A DNA stretch of 64,000 nt from Petrolisthes cinctipes (GCA_033782935.1 JAWQEG010000622.1:186001-250000); one strand, 5' to 3'; shown: positions 12,048 through 23,972, counted from the first letter of the stretch. Numbers and translations: made by a program. Notes: generated by a model from the sequence alone, not told the origin.

Positions 12048-14590
12048 TCATGGTTCAATAACTTTTTTTATTTTACTCCTGATGTTTAATCTGGTCAACT
12101 GCCTTTGCCACAGGAGATGAATTCGAGACTTAATGAGGAAAACAAAACACCTGAGATCTGTACGGACTATGCTAAGGTCCAGATCAACAGTTGACCCGGC
12201 TAGTATATCAGCCTGTTCTTTGCCATAGATACCATAATGTGAAGGTACCCATATTAGCTTGATTGATTTATTGGCACATAACAGCTTACTAATGATATTA
12301 CCCTGTATTTTATTGTTAGTAGTATTCAAGGATTTAATAGCTTTAAGTGAACTTAAAGAACCAGTAAAAATAACTATCCTATCGTGGGTCGTCGATAGGG
12401 CAAGATCCAAATCTTTATCAATAGCAAAAAGTTCAGCAAGGAAAATCGATGTATGATTCGGCAGTCTGAATCTTAACTGGCAACTGGCATTCAGTCGACT
12501 ACACACCTGCACCCACACATTCATCCGCCTTGGAGCCGTCGGTATACAGATGGAAATATGGTAGATGTTTAACAATTATCTCACGAAACCTCCGGCACCC
12601 GGGATTTAATCCCTGGCAACCAGAGTCCACAATAGTGAAGGGGGGTGTTACCCAGGGTGCAATGTTTACTAAAACCAAGGTATCGATTGTTGATAAGCCT
12701 ATACCGACACACTCTATGAGGTCATGGAGTCTTGCTCTGAGGGACCTCACGCCAGTGCCCTCTGGAGCCAAGCGACGCCTGGGCGGATAACTCGGCCCTT
12801 CCGGGGGCCTATCACCATGGCCCCCCAGTTGCAGGTGCCTCACCAAGGCAGCTCCGGGAGGATGACTCGGCTACCCGGGTACATGAACTTGGGTTCTGGT
12901 CCCCATTGGCCTCACGCCACTGCCCCCCGGGGCGCAGGGGTTTACAGACGGATGACTCAGTCCCTCTGCCAGGGGCCTAGCGCCATGGCCCCACAGGTGC
13001 AGTTGCCGTAGCAAGGCATTCCTGGGAAGATGACTCGGCACCCTGGATTTCTTAGCACAGTACACTAAAAGTTGTTGATCTCGTCTTAGATGGAGGGGAG
13101 GCACTTGTGACTCAACCTCTAGATGATCGATTCGAGTGCTACATAGGGCTCCAAGACACACACATTCTGTACAACATCCAAACCTTTCAACACAGACTCA
13201 GATGTCGAACCATACACTGTTGACCCATAATCTACTCTAGATCTAATCAGGGCTTTATATAGCATTAGCAATGACTTCCTATCTGCTCCCCATTGGGTAC
13301 CAGAAATGCACTTCAGCAAATTAAGTGCTTTTAGACATTTTTTTTTTAACTGACTGACATGGACTCGTCATGTCAGTCGACTGTCAAAATGCAGTCCAAG
13401 GAATTTAGTAGAATTCTGAATAGGTAGTTTACATCAACACATCTTCCCTCACCAGTGTGAGGTAGGGGGTTGTCACCCATAGTCAGCCGGACATCTGGCT
13501 TCTTCCTATGAGTGAAAATTAAACCTACACTCTTTCTTATTGAAAACTTAAAACCCCACTGGAGGCCCCAATTGTGAATCAAATCCAGTGCCAATTGGAT
13601 CCGAGCTGCCGAAAACTCTGCATTACAGCTGGAGTGCCATATCACCCAGTGATCGGCGTATAGTGAGTATTTAAGATTCCGGGGAGGAGCTGGTAGAATG
13701 TCATACATAGAAATAAGGTCGGAGACAGAACACTCCCCTGGGGGACCCCATTTACCTGGACAAATACGTCCGAGAAAGTGACTGTGTCCAAAAAAACTTG
13801 ACAGAGATAGTTCTGTCAGAATGAAGTTTTTAACAAAAAAGGGCAGGTTACCACATAATCCCATCGAATAGACAGTAGTTTCCTGAAGAGGCCATGTTAT
13901 ATCGTAGGCTTTTTCAATATCTAAAAATACTGCAATAAAAAAATGTTTTTTTGGCAAATGCCTCTTGAATTTGAATTTCCAGGTTTACTAGCAGATCGAG
14001 TGTCTGGCGACCTTTACGGAAGCCACACTGCTCGTCAACCAGAAAATTCCTGGAATTTAAAAAATGCAATAGCCTACGATTAACAATTCGTTCCATGACC
14101 TTGCATAATCAACTTGTAAGCGCAATAGGGCGATACAACGTAGTCGATCTTGGGTCCCCCCCTCCTTTCGGTATGGGAATGACATGTGCAAAGAGCCCCG
14201 AGTTTGGAAAGGTATGACCCATCCAAATCTCGTTAAACACCTGCAACAACTTTGATGTTTTTATCATCTCATACCGAATCTCATTGGGTCCTGGGGATGT
14301 CCCAATACAGGCTTCTAGGGCTTGGACAAGCTCTTGCATTGTTAGATCTCTGTTGTAATCTAATTCGTCTCTTGTGGCAAAGTCAATATGCTACAGCTCT
14401 GATGCTTCCTTGATGGGCAGGAAAGCTGGATGGTAATTTTCAGAGCTGCTAGCAAAAGAGAACTGCCTGGCGAGGGCATTAGCAATGTCTCTAGGTTCAT
14501 CATAGTTGATGTTAGTAAATGAGATGTTGGTAATTTTATTTCTTGTCCCACACCATCCATGTCCATCTATACTCCCTTCCATACCCTTGG
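12048..14590 (-). pseudogene. I-like non-LTR retrotransposon, RT and RNase H, decayed
   Basis: Minus-strand remnants lie in ORF2 order. There is an upstream linker (14391-14582), then the RT start at 14109-14339 (SPGPNEIRYEM, PIPKGGGDPRS, YRPIALTS). Next come GFRKGRQTLDLLVNLE at 13914-14096, DIEKAYDITW, a palm motif mutated to YADH instead of YADD and the thumb at 13373-13957, and GADRKSLLMLYKALIRSRVDYG at 13119-13319. RNase H follows at 12048-12575 (AELFAIDKDLDLAL, IKLIWVPSHYGIYGKEQADILA). The frame changes at least four times, and a 170-bp tandem repeat interrupts the part between RT and RNase H. No endonuclease is found, so the copy is 5' truncated as well as dead. RNase H after RT places it in the I-like group. 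Confidence 0.85.
12724..13050. repeat. two GC-rich tandem units inside the non-LTR remnant
   Basis: Two diverged units of about 170 bp share GGATRACTCGG, GGGGCCTATCACCATGGCCCC (second copy GGGGCCTAGCGCCATGGCCCC) and CAGGTGCAGTTGCC-like blocks. They are markedly GC-richer than the surrounding retroelement, which suggests a foreign minisatellite expanded or inserted here. Confidence 0.65.
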
Positions 14591-14814
14591 TGACACCAGC
14601 GCTGTATAACCCTCCCTCCCTCTTCCTTTACACTTCTCATCCATTCCTGCCCAAATTACACATCCCTCCATTCCCTCCCACATCACACTCTCTTCACAGT
14701 TCCAACTCTCAAACACCCACCTTTAACCCCTCCCCCTACAGGAAAACCCGAAGACTCCCCCCCCCCATTCCCCGCCCTCAGCCATAGCTGTCCACTTCCC
14801 TACTGGGGGGCTGC
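14591..14814. other. CT-rich low-complexity sequence
   Basis: The stretch is pyrimidine-rich (CCCTCCC, CCATTCC) without motifs. It separates two minus-strand retroelements. Confidence 0.5.
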
Positions 14815-14971
14815 TGATTGATTTATTTATTAATACCATGAGGCATTTGGCGGCGCAACAGCTATGATCATTTACTGCTCAACATGAAATAGTCATCTAC
14901 ATCATTAATAAAATATTTACACAAACTAAACAAACTTCTCCAACCCGAAAGAGATAGGCAGCATGAATAAT
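14815..14971 (-). mobile_element. extra 3' terminal copy of the I-like LINE
   Basis: On the minus strand this ends GGCGCCGCCAAATGCCTCATGG then a short TAAT/AATC tail. It is almost the same as the 3' 155 bp of the element immediately upstream at 14972-17200 and of the element at 38188-44471. The two copies join head to tail at GCATGAATAA. Confidence 0.8.
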
Positions 14972-17200
14972 TGATTTGATTTATTTATTGATGCCATTAG
15001 GCATCTGGCGGCGCAACAGCAATGGTCATATACCGCCCAACATAAAATGGTCATCTACATCATTAATAAAATATGTACAAAGATTAAATAATTTTCACTA
15101 CCTCGAAAGGGAGAAGCAGCATGAATAAAACCCACGTCTTCCAAAAAATCATATATTAATGAAATAACCTACTTAAGTTAAATGTATAAAAGAATTGAAA
15201 TATTAACGAAAGAAACATTAAACTTTAACTACCTAAAAATTAATAGCCATAAATACAATAAAATTCACAATTTGTGGAGGAGGCCAGCCTCCTCCACATA
15301 GGAGAGGGTGTTCCCTCCCACACTACAAGCCTCCTCCCCGAGCACCTGGGAGAGACTGTAAGAACCGTCACCCACCCGTATCCTCGGAGAGGTGCCTACG
15401 ACGAAGGTCCCCAAGGCTGGGACACTCGACAATAAGATGCCGTACTGTCAGAGGGACCTGGCAATCATCACAGTAGGGAGGGTGAGCCCTCTCCATTAAA
15501 AAGCCACGAGTCAATAGTGTGTGGCCAATGCGGAGATGGACAAGAGCCTCCTCCCACCGGCAGGACAGGCTACTGTAGCTCCACAAACCAAGGCGCTGGC
15601 GGATGCTGCAGAGCTTGTTAGAACTGATGGCATCCCATCTGTCCTGCCATCAGGAACGAACGGTAGCATCTATGTAGGGTCGAAGGTCCACTGCAGAAAA
15701 GGGATGACGCCCGGCAAAAGGCCGAGAACTGGAGACTGCAGCCTTAGCCAGGGCGTCAGCCCGCTCACTGGAGGAGGAAGAGATTCCTTCTTGTCTGAAA
15801 AGCAGGTGCAGGGGAAAACTTCTGGAAGAAGCCATGGAGCCACCCTGGGGACCAGCAGAGGACAAATCTGAATGGAGACATGATATCAGATAACACTGCC
15901 AAACAGGGAAGGGAGTCAGGAAGTCAATGTTATCGATGTCAACAACGAACCATCAAGGACTGGCGACGAAGACTGGGGATTGGGGACGACCTGAAGGCTC
16001 CGGTCACCAGACGTACTCCAGTATGATGAACAGTGTCTAAAACTCTGAGATGGGCATCCATGGCAGAGGAGTACAACTCACACCCATAGTCGAGTTTTGA
16101 CCTAATAAGAACATGGTATAGGCGGACGAGAGTGGCCCGATCAGCCCCCCAGGACGTGTGGCCCAGGACCCTCAACAGGTTAAGAGCTTTGAGGCAAGAG
16201 ACCTTAAGTGAACGTAAGTGGGGAACCCTAGTCAAACGTTTGTCAAAAAAAGTGAGTCTCCTCAACACAAAATATCCGATGATCATACATAAATATAAGT
16301 CCGGATTGGGGTGGACGCCTCAGATGCGGCAGAAGTGCATAGCATCTGTCTTGGTAGGATAAAATCGAAACCCATGAGAACCAGCCCTACGCGATACCCT
16401 GTCGAGGGCGAGCTGCATGCGCCGTTCCGCCACCAACATTCGGGAAGCAGCAAAATAGACCGTTAGGTCATCAATGCAAATGGAATTGGCTATACCTTCC
16501 AGAAGGGATGAGGCAATGGCATTAATTGTTACTGCAAACAATGTGACACTGAGGACGCTTCCCTGGGGGATGCCCTCCTCCTGTGCAACGGATGCTGAGA
16601 GGGCTATACCAACCCTCACAGAAAAACTGCGACCACTGAGAAACTCCTTAAGAAAGCGTGGAAGGTGACCCTGCAGGCCATATGCATGTAGTGGCTGCAG
16701 GATGCCATATTGCCATGTAGTGTCATACGCTTTCTCTAAATCAAAGAATACACAAATAAGGTGTTGATGTAGTGCAAAAGCCTCACATGCAGCAGCTTCC
16801 AACCTGACCAGAGCGTCTGTAGTGGAACGGTGTTTACGAAAGCCAGACTGGGACGGAGACAGAAAAAGACCCCGTTTGAAGAAGTATACCAGTCTGACAT
16901 TCACCGTCTTCTCGAATAGTTTACAGAGACAGGAGGTCAAGGCAATTGGTCGATAATTGAGGGCAACACCAGAGTCCTTGCCCTGCTTGGGGAAAGGAAG
17001 GATGGTAGCAACCCTCCACTCAGAAGGGAAAACACCCTCCAGCCAGATTCAGTTATATAAAGCTAGAAGAAATGAGATCGCCTCCTCACCCAAGTGTCGT
17101 AACATTGCATATGGGATATTGTCTGTCCCAGGAGAAGTGTTGCCGCAGAGAGAGAGAGCAGAGTGCAGGTCTCTCAGTGTGAATATATGGTTATAACTTT
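14972..17200 (-). pseudogene. 5'-truncated I-like LINE (RT, deleted RNase H, 3' UTR)
   Basis: Same family as 38188-44471. The match begins abruptly at about 17200 inside the RT N-terminal region. RT core: 16320-16940 with TSCLCKLFEKTVNVRLVYF, FRKHRSTTDALVRLE, FFDLEKAYDTTWQYG and GIPQGSVLSVTLFAV; the palm is changed to CIDD from YVDD. The thumb is at 15939-16286. RNase H is gutted: at about 15776 GISSSSS is followed at once by ERADALAKA, so about 330 bp holding the catalytic core are deleted. The C-terminal CxxC...H block (PPYCDDCQVPLTVRHLIVEC) and the 3' UTR remain. 5' truncation is the normal product of target-primed reverse transcription. Confidence 0.9.
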
Positions 17201-18180
<980 letters not shown>

Positions 18181-18245
18181 TTTTATTGACGATATTTCGC
18201 TCTTGCTTCTTCAGGTAAAATTAAGGCACGTCCATATAACACAAA
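18181..18245 (+). repeat. dispersed repeat, copy 1
   Basis: TTTTATTGACGATATTTCGC, then TTGCTTCTTCAGGTAAAA and AAGGCACGTCCATATAACAC. A diverged direct copy is at 20048-20110, and the last block recurs inverted at 20583-20605. It is part of the same foldback-like family as 20080-20612. Confidence 0.6.
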
Positions 18246-18477
18246 GAAAACAAATCTTACGAAAACTTAAACTGTTTTGAATAACTATACATCATATACC
18301 CATATGATATGTTCATATGCAAGGGAAGAAAAAAAAGTCAAACAATTTTCGGGGATTACTTGTATGGGGCAACAAGCTCGTTGTAATTTTCACTGTTATA
18401 CTGTATATGAAATAATTGTATTATTTGAGAGTCAAATACACCAATCACCACATTTAAATTATACAAAAAATTGCAGC

Positions 18478-19581
18478 TCAGTAGCTTGACCAGCCTCCTT
18501 CCATCAGGATAACTTCCTGTAGTCGTCTTTTCATCGATTCCACGCTCTTGGCTATTAATTGAGGCTTCCTCCTTAGTAGTTCCCACTCTTGCTGGGTATG
18601 ATGCAGTAAGGCTTGTCTTGTCCTTTCTTCCGAAGGTTCCCATCCATTAACCATTAGAGCCCAGACATCTTCGATGGGATTCATGTCGCATCCCTTGGGC
18701 GGCCAGTCAAGAAGCTGAATTTCTTGATGCTCATTGAACCACTGTCTGACTACACGAGCCGTATGAACTGGGCACCGATCCTGGACGAACACTATCCTCT
18801 CTGGATATGGCAGAAGATAAGACCGAACAGATGGTAGCATAACCTCTTCGAGTATCTCTATGTATTGGTCAGCCGTAAAACGTTCATTTATTTCAGTTAG
18901 TTCCCCAACCCCATGCAGGCTTATCCATCCCCACACATTACACGTCACATGACCACTTTTAGCGTTTTCGTAAATATGCCGTCGATCATATCGCGTGTTA
19001 TTCTCACGCCAGCAGTGCATTAGACCATGTGTTGTTGATGAAAATGTTTTCTCGTCTGAGAAAACCACTCTCCCCAAAATGTCCATATCGTATGCGACGT
19101 GATCACTTGCAAATTGGAGTCGAATTTTACGGTGACGTTCAGTAAGCTTTTCTTTGACTGCTGGTGTTCGATGGTGTATTCCTTGCTCATGTAGTCTGCG
19201 TCGAACAGTTCTTGCTGAGATTGGCAGGCCAGATTCCTGGGTTAAGGCGACAGAAGTGGAAAATGGACTAGCTTCTGCAGCATTCCTCAACATTCGGTCT
19301 TGATTAGCGTCTGTCACTCGCCGTCGTCCTGTTCTCTTGTGATCTTCCAATTTTCCCTCTTCATTCCACCTACGTAGCCACAGGTAAACAGTATCCTTCT
19401 TTAATCCTAGTTCGTGTGGTATTTCGGAAGGTGTTTTACCAGCGTCATGTAAGCCAATAATTCTTCCTCTAAGCGCTATTCTGTTCTTTTCTCCCCTCAA
19501 CATGGTGACTGCTTCCGTGTAGATGTCAGCACCGCAGTATCCTCCAATGAAGTGACTCTCATCAGTGCACAGCTCTACCAC
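18478..19581 (-). CDS. Tc1/mariner-like transposase, open frame
   Basis: A 367-residue frame without stops. A start at Met27 (19501-19503, MLRGEKNRIALRG) fits better, since the first 26 residues look unrelated. Residues about 38-140 form two helix-turn-helix units (EIPHELGLKKDTVYLWLRRW; ISARTVRRRLHEQGI). The DDE core shows VVFSDEKTF, FVQDRCPVHTARVV and MNPIEDVWALM; D, D and E are all present, with 35 residues between the second D and the E by my count. The usual QDNAP reads QDRCP. It would cut and paste DNA at TA sites. I could not find terminal inverted repeats, so whether a complete transposon is present is undecided. Possibly an active or recently active copy. Confidence 0.9.
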   Translation of the reverse strand: MVELCTDESHFIGGYCGADIYTEAVTMLRGEKNRIALRGRIIGLHDAGKTPSEIPHELGLKKDTVYLWLRRWNEEGKLEDHKRTGRRRVTDANQDRMLRNAAEASPFSTSVALTQESGLPISARTVRRRLHEQGIHHRTPAVKEKLTERHRKIRLQFASDHVAYDMDILGRVVFSDEKTFSSTTHGLMHCWRENNTRYDRRHIYENAKSGHVTCNVWGWISLHGVGELTEINERFTADQYIEILEEVMLPSVRSYLLPYPERIVFVQDRCPVHTARVVRQWFNEHQEIQLLDWPPKGCDMNPIEDVWALMVNGWEPSEERTRQALLHHTQQEWELLRRKPQLIAKSVESMKRRLQEVILMEGGWSSY

Positions 19582-20047
19582 TATTCCTCTGTTCGCTTGA
19601 TAGCAATTATGCTTCGTGTCAAACTGTGGTTCGAGATAAGGGAAGCATCTGTCAGTTTCTTTCTTGCTTCGGCGCTCGAGTTGTAAGGCAGGAATGTGTG
19701 GGTCTGGCGGTCTGGCGCTCCATAGCCTTTTATGTGTAGCGCAGTAGGGTAAATAATTACAGTTAGGGAGTTGACTTCATGTGAAGATAATTCGATAAGA
19801 TATTCAGCCAGTTGACGTCGGCCTTAATAGCCGCACCAGCTCTGATAACACTGACAACGTGGCTGACCTTCACTGGATAATGCATGTATTTATTAAAAAT
19901 GTTTTGTCTCGACTCATTAGAGGAAAATCAATAAGTATTAATGTATTAAATACGCATATATTGATTCAAATAATACAATAGGTTTTGTTAAAATAAGCTT
20001 TTGCTTGACAAAATTGATGAGGAATGACACCATGTGATTATGAACCT
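19582..20047. other. 5' flank of the transposase, unassigned
   Basis: Probably the transposon 5' region and its boundary. I searched for a TA-flanked inverted repeat matching 18246-18477 and did not find a convincing one. Confidence 0.4.
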
Positions 20048-20110
20048 TTTATTGACGACGTTTCGCTATTGCTTACTCAGGTCAAAAGCATGCCATGCAT
20101 ACAACATTGA
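20048..20110 (+). repeat. dispersed repeat, copy 2
   Basis: TTTTATTGACGACGTTTCGC, then TATTGCTTACTCAGGTCAAA. A direct, diverged copy of 18181-18245 that runs into the left arm of the foldback element. Confidence 0.6.
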
Positions 20111-20612
20111 TAGCCTTAAATATGCACAACATGGGGAAGGGTCAAAGCGGAAGGTGGCGCAGGGGGTTGCGGGGGATGGAGGGAAGTGGGTGTGAGTGGG
20201 GGGCTTTGCGGGGAGATGGGGAAGAAGAGAAAAGAGATAGGGGATTGGGGATGGAGATGGCCAGGTTGCCATTAGTTGCGACAAAATATGTTTTGTCTTC
20301 ATTGTAGCCATATTTCCGCTGTAAACATAGCAACTGTCAATAAGTTATTGCTTTCGTAATTTTCATTGATATTATGTTGTCGCTACTAATGGCATCCTGG
20401 CCATCTCTACCCCTAACCCCTATATTCTCTCTCGTTTCTTCCCTTCTTCACCGCAAAGCCCCCCCCCTCCCCCCACACACACGCATCCACTTCCCTCGTT
20501 CACCTCTGCCATCCCCCGCAACCCTCCCCAGCCACCTCCCGCCTCTACCCCTCACCATGTAGCACACATTTTAGGCTGTCAATGTTGTATGGACGTGCCT
20601 TAATGGGTGGCT
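20080..20612. mobile_element. foldback element of about 530 bp
   Basis: The left arm from 20080 includes CATACAACATTGATAGCCTT, GGTTGCGGGGGATGG, GGGGGGCTTTGCGGGGAGA and CCATTAGTTGCGACAAAATA. The right arm, ending near 20612, is its reverse complement. The loop is about 80 bp (20291-20368). Arm identity is perhaps 80%. The purine/pyrimidine asymmetry between the arms explains the many spurious frames here. Its right edge abuts the 3' end of the gypsy-derived frame and supplies that frame's last codons. Confidence 0.75.
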
Positions 20613-22331
20613 GACAGGTGCTCGTGACAGTGCATCTGGGATGCGGAGCAACTTGCCTGCACACCAGATGGCTGTGAAGAGGTAGGGTGCAACTCTTTCC
20701 TTGAGACGTTGGAGGCGAGGGTTCTCAACTGAATCCAATGAATAATTGTTGAGTATTGGGATGAGTGACCGATGGTCCGTCATGAGGGTGAAGTGTTGTA
20801 AACCGATGAGATAGAATTTGCACTTGGACATAGCCCAGACCACGGCTAACATTTCCAGTTCGATGGTTGCGTAGCGAGACTCCGTGTCACTGAGGAACCT
20901 TGAACCACACTGGACTAGTCGAAGGCAGTTGTTTCCATGATCTTGAAGAAGGGCGTATCCGACTCCATTGAAACGTGACACATCAGTCTGGAGGATCATT
21001 GGGAGAGAAGGGTCAAATGGGGTTAAGACAGGTGGACTGACCAGAGCAGCCTTAACCCAGCCAAAAGCCTCATCATGGTCAGCAGTCCATGTAAATGACC
21101 TCTTCGGGCTCATCAGGGGGCGTAGAGGCTGAGCTGCAGTGGCAATGTCGGGGGTGAATTCCGCCAGCTGGTTCACCAGACCTATGCAAGAACGGAGGTC
21201 AGTGATGTAGGCTGGTGTCGGGAAATCCTTGATGGCACCGATTTTACCTGGGTCAGCTGAGACGCCCTGTCCTGAGAGTGTGTACCCACAGAAGTTCACG
21301 CTAGGTGAGGCGACCACAAACTTATCCCTGTTGAGTGTGATCCCATATTCTCGGCACTTCGTGAGTACTTCGTTGACCCGTTGGAGGTGTGTGGTGAAGT
21401 CCTCATCATAGAGTAGCACGTCATCCACGACTTTAACACAATTCTGTATGCCTTGGAGGGCCATGTCACCTCGGAGGCAGAAGGCGTCGCCTGTTGCTGA
21501 GAAACCCATGGGACCTCGGCAGTGCTGGAAACGGCCATATGGTGTGACAAAAGTCGTCAGGTGCTGGTCCTCTTCTGCCAGTTCCATTTGCCAGTATCCA
21601 CTGAGAGCGCCCACTGTAGTGAAGTGTCTTGCTGCAGCAGTGGTATCACTGACACAGGCAGATACTTCAATATCCATAATACAGGTGGTAGAATCACTCC
21701 GCTGCTCAAGCGTAAGAGAAACTGAATCTTTTGAAGTCACAACATCCAAGGCATCCACATTCACTTCACGCCCCTCTGATGATCCCGAAGGAAGCTTGCG
21801 AGGAGGAACTTCTGTTGAATCAAGAGATTCATTAGAGCCACGAGAACGCTTCTGGTGAAATTGAGAGGAAACTATGCAGTCCACAGAGACGGTTGCCTTG
21901 CAAGGAGGAACATCTATTGAGTCAATGGCCTCAAAGGAACCACAAAGACGTCTCTGTGGCAGTTTAGGTGACTTAAGTTTCCTGTTTGGAGAGCGTGTGG
22001 CAGCGTGAACCTCTGCCACATGGACACCTTTAGCTAAAGCCTGAGAATTGTCATCAGCTGAAGGGTCACCAGAATGAGTGTCTGATACAGTTTCCAAGAC
22101 AGAGAAACTATAATGTAGTGTAACCTTAGAAACACTCTCGCTAGAGCAAGAAGCAGCTGTTTCTTGAGAGAGTTGAGAGGGTGCTGCAACCGATTTAGGG
22201 TGAAGGGAGGAGGCGTACGTCTTCATACCACCATCCTTCTGTCGCCTGAAGTTGAGTTGCCGTCTGGCACTACCAATACTAATGAATTGGGTATTAGCCA
22301 AGTGGAGGATATCTTGCTCAAGGAGGTACAT
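20571..22331 (-). pseudogene. chimeric open frame: LINE ORF1 C-terminus fused to gypsy RT-RNase H
   Basis: An uninterrupted 586-codon frame. Residues 1-232 match the C-terminal half of the LINE ORF1 at 38638-40551 (from MYLLEQDILHLANTQFISIG through DVVTSKDS to CVSDTTA). From residue 233 the sequence is Ty3/gypsy pol: ALSGYWQMELAEEDQ, FVTPYGRFQHCRGPMGFS, VVDDVLLYDEDF (palm), GITLNRDKF, DLRSCIGLVNQLAEF. RNase H follows with LQTDVSRFNGVGYALLQ, TIELEMLAVVWAMSK, LMTDHRSLIPIL and IPDALSRAP. The N-terminal gypsy parts and integrase are absent. The final residues come from the adjoining foldback element. The junction is at about 21635. Being open across the join is probably accidental, because the ORF1 part upstream is already broken, but the fusion itself is clear. 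Confidence 0.85.
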
Positions 22332-23823
22332 CTTACATTTGCGAAAACGTAAAGGGTGAGCTACCCTGCAGCAAAAGCAGTAACTCTCTGACTGTTACTC
22401 AAAAGTAAGATGCGAGTCAAGAGCAGAACAATTACTACACCGGGAATGGTTGTTGCAGTTCCTCCTCCCATGACCCAAACTCATAACAACAGAAACACTG
22501 CAAAGGACGCTCAACAAAAGGCTTCACCTCAAAAGAGGTGGGTTTAATATTAATGCGATCTGGGATATGTGAGCCATAGAAAATGAGGATGATCATATTT
22601 TTACTGCCATTCATCTTTGATACTCGTTGGACACTATCTGGCCACATAGCGAGAATATCCTCTTCTGAGAATTCATACAGGTCATCGTTATATAAACGCC
22701 CCTTGCTATAATTAAATGTTCGATGTGGTTTGATAGATTTAAACATGCTATCAGAGAGACAGGGGAGATGGAGGAGCATCATGTGTGTAAGATCTTTGGC
22801 TCTGATTAAAACGCTCTTACCATACTTTTTTATGTGGCCCATTGGTAGTAATTCAATTTCTTTCTCCAGATACCGGGAAGCATGGATAAGGTTACCACGT
22901 CCAAAGGGTGTAGGAACCCGACGCTCCTTAGGGACATGTTCTACAGAGTCATCAAAGATGTTAGGGCAGTAGTCATTGTCACTGTCAACTACATTTGTGC
23001 ACCGCATCATCTGAACTTTGCAGTGAATATCCCCCATATTCAGAGAATCTTTTGCCCTAAAAGCTGCTTTGGCAGCAGCATTTGTATTGAAAGTAATATA
23101 GCACCAATTAGACCTACAGTCACTGTCATAAGTGATTCGGATACAAAGAACCACTCCGAAAAATTTAAAAATGGAGTAGATAGCACCATAGGAAAGGTAT
23201 GCAAGTACATTCGTTAACATTAACGTGTCCAAACCGCTAACAGGGCTCGTTGACACAACACCCAACCTGCTAGGTCTACTCTTATTTGCGGCCTTCTGCA
23301 TACCTCCACGACCAGAGAGTGACGTCTCGAGGGCCTGGTCGACCACTGCTCGAGGAAGAGATTGGGGCTTTTTGTTATCCATATATCATTGATTTTGTAA
23401 AATTGGCTTTAGGAGCCAAGAGATAATACTTACTGGGCAGATGAGGGGACCGAGCACTGGTCGCAGTGGGCGGGGTACCTCTTCCCCCATGGGGCCACTC
23501 ATTTTAAAAAGCAGCCCCAATGGCTCGAAAGTTTGCCCATGACGGTGCTGAGACCTCCTTCCCCATCATCTCCTGGCCCAGACACCCAACCATCCAATAT
23601 AGGACGGCCCCTAGAGGGCGGTCCCTCTGGAGAGCAACACTGTTGGCTCGTACTGGCAGCCTATTGTCTGGTCTCTCATTGGCAACCTTACTAGCATGGG
23701 AAGCCCTCTCTCCCCGAAATCGGGGCAGAGCCGGAGCCCCTTCTAGTCTAGCTCGCCAGGTCTCAGAGACATACAAGCCCCCCCACCACATCAAAGCAGT
23801 TCCCATTGTGGGGGTGGGGGGCC
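21636..23823 (-). pseudogene. I-like LINE, 5' UTR and ORF1 only
   Basis: Same family as 38188-44471. A 5' UTR of about 440 bp (23383-23823) matches 38188-38637. ORF1 starts at 23382 (MDNKKPQSLPRAVVDQALET), runs through an RRM-like region (YITFNTNAAAKAAF) and the block FVERPLQCFCCYEF. A single extra G near 22474-22478 then throws the zinc-knuckle region out of frame, and a TAA at 22395-22397 replaces a zinc-knuckle Cys codon. The sequence ends at 21636, where gypsy pol takes over. A LINE that keeps its 5' end but lacks its 3' end is not the usual product of target-primed reverse transcription. Confidence 0.85.
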
Positions 23824-23964
23824 ACTGATGGCTGGCAAGGCCAATGCAGCGCTCATTCCCGGTGGCACACAGGCCATCAGCATTAAAAAAAGGTTTACTA
23901 AAGGTGTTAAAAAGCTGCTATGCGCGTCTCTAGACGATCACCTTACAATCCTGCTATGCACGTC

Positions 23965-23972
23965 TAAAGAAG
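23965..23972. repeat. 8-bp target duplication of the P element, left
   Basis: TAAAGAAG, repeated exactly at 25699-25706. Confidence 0.9.

Noticed and set aside
20095..20562. Frames on both strands in the foldback arms
   Set aside because: They reflect the G-rich and C-rich low-complexity arms, mirrored by the palindrome.
22435..23382. Independent host RNA-binding gene (RRM and Cys motifs)
   Set aside because: It is the LINE ORF1, shown by its close match with 38638-40551 including the 5' UTR.
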